This document shows, piece by piece, positions 34,190 through 45,364 of a stretch of 64,000 nucleotides of DNA. Location: contig CM055104.1 in the NCBI GenBank assembly GCA_029204225.1, forward strand, positions 54,418,538 to 54,482,537, written 5' to 3'. The DNA is from Diphasiastrum complanatum (taxonomy: Eukaryota > Streptophyta > Lycopodiopsida > Lycopodiales > Lycopodiaceae). The notes below the pieces were generated by a model, which worked only from the letters and a program-made list of their open reading frames with translations, was not told the DNA's origin and searched no databases. Both the position numbers and the translations under genes were made by a program. Position 1 is the first letter of the stretch. Each line of letters begins with the position of its first letter.

Positions 34190-34431
34190 TATCGACTATG
34201 CGAATTTTGAGCAACAGAGAATTTCTGACCCTAGATCGGATCGAATCGAGGTGAAAATTACCTGAGCATCTTCAACCCTAGATCGGGTCTGATTTATCCA
34301 ACTCTATACATATTTTTTGATCCAGTGTACATTTTTTGATCCTTTGTATAAATTTAATACACTGTAAAATTTTGATATTGTCGGTCAGAAGTCCAACCTG
34401 ATGACTTCACGTTGATAGTTCGCCTACTTTG
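34190..34431 (-). repeat. Fragment of LTR family D
   Basis: This is similar in inverse orientation to part of 51,080-51,330 and of 61,720-61,950 (shared phrases such as TGATTTATCCAACTCTATAC). It ends abruptly at 34,431 where copia LTR E begins, so LTR E inserted into or replaced the rest. Confidence 0.6.
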
Positions 34432-35500
34432 TGTTGGATTTACTCCTTTTACTCTCCTAAATCCCATTTTTAATCTGTCTCCATTCTTGCTACATATTTA
34501 CTAACGTTGTCACGCAGCTTGTATATTTACACGCAAATTTGCACAAACAAATAAAGGGCGAAAGAATCGCGAACACTGTGTTTTTACACAAGTTATGGTG
34601 ATAGGCAAAAAGGGGACACTATTCTATAGAATGCCGAAGGTGCCCTAAAGGCTAAGGCACCTTGTAAATCTTATCCTAAGGCCATTTGTAAGAGTGACCC
34701 ACTTTTTGCATCATCACCAACATTCACTTCAGCACTGGCTGACGTCGCACCCTTTTTACACTCACTCCATGCAGTTGCGCTAACAGATTGGACAACGATT
34801 GCAGCCACCCACAATCTCCTACAAACAGCACATCCACTCTGTACCTTCACATCTGCACACCTGTAATATTATGTATATATACATATTCTGGACACCATTC
34901 AGATTATGATGATCCTTAAGAGAAGAGGTTTCATTCCTCATTATAGACAAAATAAGCTACATAGGGCATGCGGTTTCGTCCGCTTTGTATTGTGCTCTGC
35001 CGCATTATTAACTTGCATACATGATATACTTAATCTGATACAACTCTTTGTTGTGCATTCAAATCTGTGTTAATATTGCTATGCTTGTTCTTCATTTTGT
35101 CTGATCTTTCTAGTTGCTCTTTCTGGTAATAGACGATCAACTTTTAGTCTTGTCTTTCGAGAATAATTTGCGACTAATTATCAGTCGAGCACAGTCTAGC
35201 TCTTCACGAATCATTCGCGACAGATAATTTGTCTTGCAATTCACAACAAATTATTCATCTAGCGCTTCATCCATTAAATGTTTGGCTGCGTAATATAGAA
35301 TGACTGTGATTCCTATCACTAAAGTTTTGTTCATTCTGATGGGCGTAGTCATGCTTTCAGATATTTAACTCATTCCACTGTGCACGAACATTTTCTATTC
35401 GAGTTCGTTTCTCATTCGCTTCTTGTTCGAGTTAGTTTCTCATTCGTTTCTCGTTCGTGTTCGTCATTTATTCTCCCCCTCTCTCTCTATCTCCACAACA
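34432..35500 (+). repeat. 5' LTR of copia element E
   Basis: It starts TGTTGGATTT and ends CCACAACA and is followed without a gap by TGGTATCAGTGTTAT, an initiator-tRNA-Met-type primer site with one change. It is 1,069 bp. Its first 740 bp recur inverted at 42162-42905. Confidence 0.85.
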
Positions 35501-35651
35501 TGGTATCAGTGTTATCTTCGTAGCTTGATTAGCTTCCACAATACAAGACTCTACTAGCCGATAGAGTAATTGATTTCTTGTTCTATAAATATCAGATTTT
35601 CATACTTAAGTCACTGATAGATTTTCCTATCACTTAGACTAATTCTTCCAC

Positions 35652-36430
35652 ATGGATTCCCAAGGGAAAGCCAGTCCTATCATGGACAAGCTTGATGGAG
35701 CCAATTACCATCTGTGGAAATTTAAGATGAAAACTGTATTAATGGCAAAAGAATTGTACGACGTTGTTACAGGTGCATAAGGGAAACCCGAAGCGGATGA
35801 TGCGGCAATCGCCAGATGGAAGTTGAAGGATGGAAAAGCTTTTGTGCTGATCATCCTCAACATCACGGATACCCACATCGGCCATATATCCGAGGCTCAG
35901 ACATCGAAAGAATTCTGGGACATCTTGAGCGCACTATACAAAGTGCGAGATATAGCTTCCTAGCTACATATCAGGAAGAAATTCTACTCCCTCAAGATGA
36001 CAAATGGTGATTCTTTGTAGAATCACATTAATCAATTCAAGAACCTGCTAAGACAAATGGCCGCTGTCAGATTGTCCTACACGATCAAGACGCACTGATG
36101 TAACTACTTAGAAGCTTGCCAAGTTCTTATGACAGGTGGGTGATGATCATCACGACTCATCCAGAATTGACTCTTTCGATCTTGTTATTGTTGGTTTCTT
36201 CTCACGCGAAGGAACGAAGCCTCGAGATCCTCAGCTGATTCTCACGCCTTGTACACCAACAAGAGCACAACAAAGGAGAAGAAGAAGAAAGGCCCGAAGC
36301 AATCAAAGCCAGACCAGAAACCAGCTCAACATAGGAAACAATCGAATCCGCAGGCAGAGGAGAAGTTGTTCTACAGATACTGCAAACGAAACAACCACAA
36401 AATTCAAGATTGCCGAATACTTCAAGTGAA
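35652..36430 (+). pseudogene. Copia Gag
   Basis: The ATG at 35652 opens MDSQGKASPIMDKLDGANYH, then LWKFKMKTVLMAKELYDVV, the N-terminal motif of copia Gag (UBN2-type). It continues with SEAQTSKEFWDILSALY in frame after a TAA near 35,780. Further stops occur near 35,960 and 36,020. The zinc knuckle near 36,370-36,415 reads FYRYCKRNNHKIQDC; the position of the first Cys appears to hold another residue. Gag would assemble particles. It is not functional here. Confidence 0.85.
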
Positions 36431-36665
36431 GAACAATAGCACACAAGCTATCAAAGGTGAAGGCACTGTAAGATTAAGATTTGCAAATGATCAATCTAAG
36501 GTACTCTTTAAAGCCTTGTATGTACCAAATTTGTCTACGAATCTGCTCTTTGTAAGCAGAATCACAGATTTAGAACATAGAGTAGAGTTGGAATGTGATC
36601 AGTGTAAAGTAGTTGATAGGACTGGCAAGATCCTAGCACTCGAAAATAGGCATAGATACTTATAA
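36431..36665 (+). pseudogene. Copia protease remnant
   Basis: The frame contains AIKGEGTVRLRF and ALYVPNLSTNLLFVSRI, the C-terminal half of copia protease. The catalytic D-S-G segment expected before it is not present between the zinc knuckle and this piece, so the protease is internally deleted. Confidence 0.75.
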
Positions 36666-36689
36666 ATTAAGTCATTGCTTTTCTGCCTC

Positions 36690-37840
36690 TAGTCAGGCTC
36701 TCAGTACTTCAATTCATTCAAATAAAAGTTTACTTTGGCAGCATTATAGACTTGGTCATTTAAATCATGCTGCTGTACAACGAATGTCTAGACAATCTAT
36801 TATTCTTGATCTCGACTATCCTCTCGAAAAAGTTGAGTTACCTATCTGTCAAGACTGTCTAGTTGGTAAACAGACTAGGAAACCATTTAAGTCAAGCCAT
36901 CAGCATATTGCTAGAGGATTGCTAGATGGTGTACATCTGGATATTTGTGGTCTGATGAGAAATCCTTCGTTGAAGGATTCCAAGTACTTTATAGTCTTTA
37001 TTGACGGATTTTCCATAAGAACGATGGTGTATCTTATTAAGAAGAAATCAGAAGCCTTCAACTGCTTCAGAATCTTCAAGGAGCATGCAGAAAAGGAGAC
37101 TGCAAGGATGATCAAGGCCCCAAGGTCAGACAACGGTGGAGAATATATCTCTGTCGAGTTTAAGGAGTACTGCCAAGGCCAAGGCATTGAGCAGCAATTC
37201 ATCACTCCTTACAGTCCTCAGTCTAATGGCTTAGCTAAGAGGAAGAACCATACTTTGGTCGAATCTGCTAAGTGTATGCTATCGCATGCATCGTTGCCCA
37301 AGAGATTCTAGGCTGAAGTTGTCTCCACTGCAGCTTACATCCAGAACAGATGTTCGACCAAGGCCCTCTCAGACAAGACACCCCACAAAGGTGTGGACAG
37401 GCTCTAAGCCTTCTTTGAAGAACCTAAGAGTGTTCGGGTGCATTGCCTACGAGCAGATCCCAAAAGACACAAGGAAGAAATTGGACTTCCAAGGTCTCAA
37501 GACCATCCTGATCGGATATACTTCGTTTGATAACACCTACAAGCTGTACGATCCTGATACCCAGCAACTCTTGTATAGCTGGGATACAATCTTTATCGAG
37601 GATCAATTCGTCAACCTCAAAGACAAGGATATTGCTCAAGAAGAACCTACATATCCTGCCATTGACACGACAGTCCGAGCTTTTGACCCAGGCGTGTCTA
37701 TTGTCGACCCACTTCGAGACAGCGAATCAGACGAAGATGTTGCTGCTACCCAGCAACAAGTCCTAGGAGCGGTTCATCAGTCAAATCATCCCAGAAGATC
37801 AAGTCCTTGTGCGCACACAGCCCACAAGGTATACTTTTGA
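36690..37840 (+). pseudogene. Copia pre-integrase and integrase
   Basis: The HHCC domain is visible as WQHYRLGHLNHAAV followed by CQDCLVGKQ. The core has GVHLDICGLM (first Asp) and RSDNGGEYIS (second Asp). The third catalytic block reads NGLAKRKNHTL, where copia integrases have AERKN, so the catalytic Glu is replaced by Lys. A TAG follows KRF at 37,309, and the reading frame shifts near 37,400 before the C-terminal part (VFGCIAYEQIPKDTRKKLD). The Glu to Lys change alone would abolish strand transfer. Confidence 0.85.
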
Positions 37841-37860
37841 GTCTTCCTGTCTCTTAATGT

Positions 37861-39147
37861 AGGAACCGATGACAGTCGAAGAGGCACTCAGCCAACCAGA
37901 ATCTGATATCTAGAGAGAAGCCATGGACAGAGAGTATTCTTCTCTGATCAAGAATCAGACATGGTCATTAGTCGAAGCTCCTATTGGCTGCAATATTATT
38001 GATTGCAAGTGGAACTTTAAAATCAAATATAATGCCAACAGAGCAATTGGTCAAAGGAAGGCTAGACTAGTAGCATGAGGATTCACCCAGATCCTGAATG
38101 TCGACTACTGTGAGACTTTTAGTCCAGTCATTAAACATTCATGGATCCGAATGCTCTTGTCTTATGCTGCAGTTTCCGACCTCGAAGTACATCAACTTGA
38201 TGTACAAGCAGCCTATCTGAATGGAGTAATACAAGAAGATATCTACATGATCCAGCCCGAAGGATACATTCTGGAAGGAATGAATAATCATGTCTGTAAA
38301 CTCCACAAAGCATTGTACAGCTTGAAATAGTCTGCCAGTCTTGGTTTCAAAGGATCAACACATTCCTCATTGAACAAGGATTCAAACCAAGCATTGCTGA
38401 TTGCAATGTTTATTCAAGGTCAGTGCAACAATCCTTCATAATCATCACCTTGTACGTTGATGATACGTTGCTCTTCAGCAACAATACCAAAATGGTCAAG
38501 GATGCAAAACAGATGTTGTTCTCAGAATTTGACATGACTGATCTAGGCGAAGCTCACTTTTGTCTCGAAATTCAAATCCATAGAGACAGAGCAAATCGAC
38601 TGATTTACATCACTCAACAAAGGTATTTTCACAATGTTCTTAACATATACAATTTGATGAATTGTAAATTAGCTCACTCACCAATGGATCCAGGCGTGCA
38701 TCTGTCAAAGGACCAATGTCCCCTGACCAAACAAGAAGAGGAGCAGATGAGAGAATATCTTTATCGATCAATACTTGGATCTCTCATGTACGCAATGGTC
38801 TATACAAGACCAGATATCTCTTTTGTTGTAAGGTCACTCAGCCAATATATGGCTAATCCTGGCATTACCCATTGGAAGGCTCTTATTCGAGTCATGAGAT
38901 ATATTCGAGCTACCATGGACCAGTGCATCTGGTATGGAGATGTCAGCAACGACAATCTTCATCAGCTCAGTGGCTATTCTAATGCAAGCTGGGGAGGAGA
39001 TGCAGACAATCGTAAATCCAAAACTGGATTTACATTCTTCTTCAACGGTGGTCTTAGTTGTAAGCAAACCTCTATCGCACTTTCTTCTACTGAAGTAGAA
39101 TACATTGCTGCTTCTCAATCTATTAAGGAAGCGTTTTGGTTGCAATT
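37861..39147 (+). pseudogene. Copia reverse transcriptase and N-terminal RNase H
   Basis: RT begins with EEALSQPESDI and continues through NQTWSLVEAPIGCNIIDCKW, KARLVA, FSPVIKHSWIRMLL and DVQAAYLNGVIQEDIYMIQP. Stops occur near 37,910, 38,077 and 38,330. The 273-codon frame from 38423 carries the catalytic LYVDDTLLFSN, then LGSLMYAMVYTRPDISFVV and RNase H motifs SGYSNASWGGD and SIALSSTEVEYIAASQSIKEAFWLQ. After FWLQL, at about 39,147, the sequence becomes unrelated. The palm motif is intact but the ORF is broken elsewhere. Confidence 0.9.
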
Positions 39148-39275
39148 AGACAAAAAATATTTCATCTCTTTTATAGAATCCTTGGATGTAGGATTGGTCG
39201 AGCCATCTTTCGGAAGTCCAAGTGCTGTAGAAAAAATGTCTTAATTGATTGTATATATGCTGTTGCGTAGATTGA
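39148..39275. other. Short junction sequence of unknown origin
   Basis: This stretch lies between the RNase H breakpoint and the start of the family F repeat. It continues the upstream frame by chance to a TAA at 39,244 but has no RNase H features. Confidence 0.4.
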
Positions 39276-40283
39276 CTATAGCACAGGCATCCCAAAGGGA
39301 GCCGGGAACCACGACTTAGCTTCCCAGCCTTCAACTCTTGCCATCCAAACCCCCTTGACATACAAGCAGCCAACTCGCCAACAACGATCAGACTTAACCA
39401 ACTTGAAGTTTCGAAAACCAACATTGAGATCCAACCTGGCGCCATGCCAGATCAGGGGTCCCGATGTGGGTGACTTCCCTCCAAGCAAGCCACCCGACAT
39501 ACATCAAACTTGACTAACTCGAAGCTTCGTTACAGACGAGTAACATCCATTCCAAGCAAGCGGTCTGACTTACATCAGACTTAACCAACTGCAAGCTTCG
39601 TCACGAGCGCTGGAAGCCAACCTGGCGCCACGCCGGATTGGACAGCCATAAACAGGTAACTTCCACCCAAGCAAGCCATCCAACTCAGCCGACAGGTTAG
39701 AGCCCGTTCCCCAAGAGCTTAACCCATTCATGTTCATGCAAGAAACACTCAGAACCACAAGCCGTGACAGATATGGAGACAACCAGTTCCTGGACCAAAA
39801 GGTCCCGACAGCATACCGCTGGCGTCCCGGGATACGACCCTCGGCTATGTGCCAGCTTAAAATTTTTGAAAGCGGCCTTACAACTGGCGCTTTTACCGAG
39901 CACTGAAACCCATAAAGTAATCAGAGTCAGTTTGAGGAAAATCCCACTTTATTCATAAATCTGAGAAGGTTACATTTCAAGTGTGTGACCGACCCTAGTC
40001 TCCGAGGAGCTAGCATGCCAAGGCGAGTGCCAGGACAACATTCAAGCAAGGGAGGCTGAGGCTTGGTTGGAGCTCGCCCTGAGTCGCAACCCGCACTCCC
40101 CTATAGTATTGGTGGGATTCGGCACCCCCCCTCATACCAAGCACTCTACCCAGGCTGGTAAAGCACGTTTTTTTCTCTCTAGGATTTTCTCTTTCTAGAG
40201 AGTCATTTTCTCTCTCTAGATTCTATTAATCCCCAGGCTTCCTTTAATCATGCCTAGATCGTGTGAGGTGATTGCACATCGAT
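39276..40283. repeat. Family F repeat, copy 1 (left arm missing)
   Basis: This is colinear with 62,177-63,216 at high similarity, from TAGCACAGGCATCCC to GTGAGGTGATTGCAC. It lacks the left terminal inverted repeat present in the second copy, so it is 5'-truncated. Several short minus-strand ORFs conserved between the copies are by-products of a sequence rich in GGCGCCA motifs. Confidence 0.8.
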
Positions 40284-41995
40284 CTGAGCTCTTTGGACTT
40301 CGCTAGAACCGATCAAAGATTTTCAGCCATAGGAACTTGGCGCCGGCTGGATTCTGGTCACAGTGGCGCCGGGAGCGACGTTGGCGCCGTTTTTACCAGG
40401 AGCAGCAGGGGCGCTGCTAGCGTTGGGGACAATGCTGGCGCCAGTGGCGCCGAAAGTAAAACTTGTAAAGGTAGCTTTACAACATCGACCTTGAAATTAG
40501 TATCAATCACTGTGTGGATGGAGTTCACAAACTCAATGCTTATATCCGATAGAACAATTGATGGGTCCACTTTAAACTCACCCAACTTGCAACGATTCAG
40601 AAAAGACTGAATTGTAGCAAGTCAGATGGAAGCGTGAACCTTCAAACTTACACCAGTGTTGGTGCTAGCATCCATAGTTGGTTGATTGTGCAAGATCAAA
40701 AACGAAAGCAAGAACGTTTCATGAACACGACCACTATGAACGAGCGTAAATGAGTGTAAACAAAAGTGAAAGAGTAAACAAAAAGTGTAAGAGTGAAAAT
40801 AAAAACTGATGGTGATATACATTGATGAAATGGAGGAGATGATTATGTGGCAACTTGATTTGGACATCTGTCAAATTCATAATTAAGAGCGATATCTCTA
40901 CTGATCTTCGTGATGGTGAAAGAGATAATCTTAATTAGATTACGACATTTCAAAAATAAAATATCATGTTTTCACAGCTTTTTGTGTAATCATAAATAAA
41001 CACATAAATATGAATGACAGATGCAAACACGTGATTATGCATTTAATAAAAGGATTTACAAAATCCAAAAAGTAAATAATGAATAAAATAATAAAAAATA
41101 ATTAAGTAATGAATATACAAATCAAAGAAAAATAAAAATTCGGGGTAGATTCATTGAGAGATAGATTCTTGAAAGATTCTCCTCTTTAAGACCTTTGTTA
41201 CAGATAATATTTCCTGAGTTTAGAGCCATTGATACACGTTGGTAACAATTGGCCTTCAAGTGACTCAAGTTGGATAGAATCATTTTCAAATACTTCAATA
41301 ATCTTGTATGGTCCCATCCACCTCATATGAAGCTTTCCTAGAAATTTTTGATGGCAACTATCATAGATCAAAACATTATCATCAGCTTTAAGATCACCAA
41401 TCTTAAGACCTGTATCATACTTTTTCTTTCACTGCTCCTGAATTTTCTCTGTAAGATTCTTCGAAGTTGTTCAAGATTTTGATAGTTCTTCAATAGTCAG
41501 CAACGTTTCGTTAACACATTCTACTTTTGTTCATTGTTCTTGTATTCGAAAAGTTGCTACCTGGAATTCAATTGACAGAATAGGATGCATACCATATGTA
41601 AAAAAGTAAGGCATCTATTCGTTGTTATCTTCTTCATGTTTCAATAAGCCCAGAGGACTGAGGGTAACTCTTAATCCCAATTTGTAGCATGTGCAACAAT
41701 GATCTTATTCAAGATCTTGCATAGTATTCTATTCGCTCTCTCAGTTAAACCATTGGCTTTTGGATTATAGGGGGTTGTCTTTTTGTGTTTGATTAGAAAA
41801 TAGGTTGTCAACAGTTGAATTGTATCATTTAGAAAATGACTAAGCATAATTTGTTGCGACCAAAATATATCGACACTTAGTAATGGCAAAATGTCCTCTA
41901 GCATCTTCTGAAGGTAAGACACAAAAAACCTTTGGAATGTCTTCAACTTCAAGACACCTTTTTAATTGATTATCGACACCAAGCTTGTACAAAAC
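40284..41995 (-). pseudogene. Damaged second copy of the gypsy integrase/3' ORF module
   Basis: On the minus strand, 41,995-41,190 carries integrase pieces similar to those at 28,670-27,651 (CRYILVATNYA, then LSHFLNDTIQLLTTYF and NGLTERANRILCK). The segments with the first two catalytic Asp residues are deleted and only the Glu block remains. After a spacer with one TTCTTGAA palindrome near 41,170, a fragment of the 3' ORF follows (40,620-40,480). The order is the same as in the 25.6-31.6 kb element. Confidence 0.75.
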
Positions 41996-42161
41996 ATTGT
42001 TAATCCTCTTGATGACAGAGCCGATTGAAGCCATTTGCTCTATAAGATTTTTGAAAGTGCTGATATGATTTGTAACACTTTCAGCTTCAGACATCTTCAG
42101 GTTGACGAATTTATTTTTTAAATGTAATTTGGAAGCGACATCTCTGATATCATGGAAGGTT
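41996..42161 (-). pseudogene. Copia Gag fragment fused to gypsy sequence
   Basis: Minus-strand frame: HDIRDVASKLHLKNKFVNLK and EAESVTNHISTFKNLIEQM, a typical copia Gag stretch. It runs directly into INNVLYKLGVDNQLKRCLE, which resembles the gypsy RNase H-integrase connection near 28,800. The fusion point lies near 42,000. The upstream end joins truncated LTR E at 42,162 without a primer site. Confidence 0.7.
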
Positions 42162-42905
42162 GACTAAAAGTTGATCGTCTATTACCAGAAAGAGCAACTA
42201 GAAAGATCAGACAAAATGAAGAACAAGCATAGCAGTATTAACACAGATCTGAATGCACAACAAAGAGCTGTATCAGATTAAATACATAATGTATACAAGT
42301 TAATAATGCGGCAGAGCACAATACAATAGCGGACGAAACCGCGTGCCCTACGAAGCTTATTTTGTCTATAATGAGGAATGAAACCTCTTCTCATAGTCTC
42401 TTCTTCTCTCACTTGATCATCTGATCATCATAATCTGAATGGTGTCTAGAATATGTATATATACATAATATTACAGGTGTGCAGATGTGAAAGTACAGAG
42501 TGGATGTGTTGTTTGTAGGAGATCATGGGTGGCTGCAATCGTTGTCCAATTTGTTAGCACAACTGCATGGAGTGAGCGTAAAAAGGGCGCGACGTCAGCC
42601 AATGCTGAAGTGAATATTGGTGATGATGCGAAAAGTGGGTCACTCTTACGAATGGCCTTAGGATAAGATTTACAGGGTGCCTTAGCTTTTAGGGCACCTT
42701 CGACATTCTGTAGGATAGTGTCCTCTTTTCGCCTGTCACCATAACCTATGTAAAAACACAATGTTTGCGATTCTTTCGCCCTTTATTTATTTCTGCAAAT
42801 TTGCATGTAAATTTGCAGACTGCGTGACAACGTTAGTAAATATGCAGCAAGAATGGAGGCAGATTCAAAATGGGATTTAAGAGAGTAGAAGGAGTAAATC
42901 CAACA
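42162..42905 (-). repeat. Truncated LTR E, inverted
   Basis: Read on the minus strand it begins TGTTGGATTTAC and follows LTR E at 34432 for about 740 bp, then stops at GATCAACTTTTAGTC. The last third of the LTR is missing. A purine-rich tract (AAGGGGGG on the minus strand) adjoins it at 42906, so it is a 3' LTR. Confidence 0.85.
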
Positions 42906-43204
42906 CCCCCCTTAATCTGGATCCGTGAATGCCTTGATCTTTAGACTGAGCAATGCACAAAATTTGTTGTGTGCATTAATACTGAGTGCTTTCGTGAAAA
43001 TGTCCGCAACCATGTCTTGCATTCTGCAGTACGTTAAGCTTATCTCCCTATCGAGAACCTTGCCCCTGATGTAGTGATATTTGAGCTCAATGTGCTTACT
43101 CCTAGAATGAAATCTAGGGTTGGCCGATAAGGCAATAGCACTTTGGTTATCACAAAACAAAATTGTGGGGCTGTACTGATGTAGATTGATGTTTGACAGC
43201 AAGA
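42906..43204 (-). pseudogene. Copia RNase H C-terminus
   Basis: The frame reads LSNINLHQYSPTILFCDNQS, ALSANPRFHSRSKHIELKYH and MVADIFTKALS, the end of copia RNase H, and stops before the polypurine tract. It starts exactly where the plus-strand RNase H at 39,147 leaves off. The two halves together give a normal copia RNase H layout (WLQ, then L-L-S-N), so they are probably parts of one element separated by an inversion. Confidence 0.85.
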
Positions 43205-44022
43205 GAGAGAGAGTTCATGTACTTGTGAGAGATTGAAGAAGTGAATAGAGTAACAAGGATTATCTTTTTTGATCTCTATTCTCCACACTGCTAAGTGCGA
43301 GTGATCTTGAGTCTACTAGAAATCTCTTCTACATTTCTTAAATCACTCTCTGGTCAGCCAGTTGCAATAGTTCATTATAGACGCTTGTTGTGTTTCAATA
43401 AAGTTGTTCTCAAGAATTGTCTTTAAACTATCTTATTTGTCTGCTTGAATACTTTATATTCGACACTCAATAACGTATCTTTTTGGTACAATCTTCCACA
43501 GTCATTAACAGAACAATATGTATACATTTGAGATAGTTGTCACTGTTTGAGGAATTGAGTCATAGATCTGGATTCTCATTGTGATGAAGATATAAGTTTC
43601 TAACATATTCGTGGGCTATTCGAGTTCTTTGACCTTGAATGCACTTTAGTTGTTGAGGACTACTGTCTAGAAACCAACAATTCAAAAATAAAATCAACTA
43701 ATAGTCTGTTTGTACATAAATACATCGAACATCTCTCAAATCCTTGCTAACAACTTAATCACTAGAGTGTAGTACATTCGTACTTCTCTGACAACATCTC
43801 ATCTATAGAATGCTTTCATTTGATTCGATAGAGGAAGTTGTTGTTTTGAAAATCATCATCACCACACACACACTATAAAAGTAATACTGGTTACTTATAA
43901 AATCTCTGTTTGACAACCACAATAACACTCGACTCCACTATATTCGAATAAGTCAGAACTGTATCGATTAATCAACTTTTAAGTGTTATCCTCTCGACAT
44001 TAAATATTACACAAATCTACCA
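43205..44022. repeat. LTR-like fragment related to 31.66-31.77 kb
   Basis: The segment 43,225-43,325 matches 31,660-31,765 in inverse orientation. The rest to about 44,020 has no recognisable coding content. An AG-rich run at 43,202-43,211 marks the boundary with the RNase H fragment. Confidence 0.4.
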
Positions 44023-44262
44023 TTATGGAATCACAAATGAAAGTGTTGAAAAGTTGATATTAGTTCTCAAGTTAGATGACTCAGAAGTAATAAAGGGACA
44101 AAAGCTAGAAAGGGTTAGTGTTACACTTATGAATGGAGCATTAAGCAATACAGTAAACTTGAAGAGTCTTAATTTTAGTGTGTGTAAGAAAAAAGATGGT
44201 GTGGTTGTCATAAAACATGGAGATGACCGGCAGTGGAAGCTCAAAGCTTTGAGCGTAGGCAT
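44023..44262 (+). pseudogene. Fragment of the transposase-like gene
   Basis: The frame reads VLKLDDSEVIKGQKLERVSV and TLMNGALS, closely matching VLKLDESEIVKGQKMERVSI and TLMNGALS of the gene at 21,320-22,738. It shows that this gene family has more than one copy, which supports its transposon origin. The fragment is cut at 44,262 by an LTR. Confidence 0.7.
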
Positions 44263-45023
44263 GTAGGAATGGAAACGCAACAGCTAGCAGCAAAAATATT
44301 CAAGAAGAATGATTCATACAAATTGCTCAAATGAACAATACAGTAGTGAGACAAAAATTGCACTCTAATCAATATCAACAGCGAGTACAATGGCTTGAAA
44401 TAATAACTTGAGCTTGTTGAGCGTGATAACACTGGCTACAAATAATTCTGATTGAAAAAGAACACTTACATTGCTTGATTTAGCTAGTAGTATATATTTA
44501 CAAGTGTCTTCAAAAATATTCTACAGGCATTAAATGTTGTTTACATAAGTCTTTGTGTATGTACAAAGTGGGTAACCGCCCTTGGAATATTTAATGGTCC
44601 AGTTATTTTTAGGGTTGATGATAAGTTGGCAACGTCGGTCTGCCACTGTTGGAAAAACCCAAAAAACCTGAAGGTGCCCTTAGAATGAAGGTATGTAGAT
44701 CTCAAAGGTGCCTCTAGAGCAAAGGCAAGAAAAATGTGAAAATGCAAAGGTGGTCTTGAAATGGATTCCAAGGCATTCTAGCCACCGTGTCGCATTTTTT
44801 GCGAAGGTGCGAAATGGATTCCAAGGCATTTTGGCCACTGTGTCGCATTTTTCGCGAAGGTGCGAAAAAAGGAGAAAAAGGCGAAGGTGCCTTAAAAACG
44901 TTTAAGGCACAAAAAATCTCAAAGGGAAAAATGTGAAAGTCCGAAACATGTAGTCGGCCTTCGGTTTTCAAAATGCTCATTACTTGAACGATTTGTTTAA
45001 AACTGAGCATAAGAAATCTAACA
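44262..45023 (-). repeat. LTR G (related to LTR D), with internal 54-bp tandem
   Basis: It ends ATCTAACA on the plus strand and abuts a purine tract (minus strand AAGGGGGAA) and copia RNase H, so it is a 3' LTR read on the minus strand. Parts around 44,330-44,430 resemble LTR D (phrases such as CAGTAGTGAGAC and ATTGCACTCT). A 54-bp unit starting GAAATGGATTCCAAGGC is present twice at 44,758 and 44,812. Confidence 0.65.
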
Positions 45024-45364
45024 TTCCCCCTTAATGTGGATCTTGAAAAACCTTGATCTTCAGATTTAACATATTGTTAAATCTGAGATGTTGCTCCTTT
45101 GATAGAGCCTTTGTGAAGTAATCTGATGCCATGTAGTTTGTTTTGTAGAAAACGAATGCTACTTCCTTGCTATGCACTCTAAGATAATGATATCGGATTT
45201 CGATATGTTTGCTTCGAGAGTGAAATCTCAGATTGAGAGATAACGCTATTGTGCTTTGATTTTCACAATCTATGTATTTGGCTACCGTTGATGATAATGC
45301 AACTGAGGTCTGCTTCCGGCTGTTCCATGAGATTGGGCCTTGGTTGTATAAAAATACAAATCCA
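45024..45364 (-). pseudogene. Copia RNase H C-terminal remnant
   Basis: In shifting minus-strand frames the pieces SLSQSEISLSKQ and FTKALSKEQHL-type endings of copia RNase H can be read, next to a polypurine tract and LTR G. Around 45,280 the sequence resembles 51,745-51,830 (TTGATGATAATGC and ACAAATC phrases). The frame is badly broken. Confidence 0.6.

Larger units (their letters stand above)
34432..39147 (+). mobile_element. Copia element E, 5' part through RNase H
   Basis: LTR, primer site, gag, protease remnant, integrase, RT and the first half of RNase H follow in the copia order on the plus strand. The element breaks off inside RNase H at about 39,147. The missing end of RNase H, a polypurine tract and a truncated 3' LTR are found inverted at 43,204-42,162. 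Stops and frameshifts are spread over all ORFs. Confidence 0.85.
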
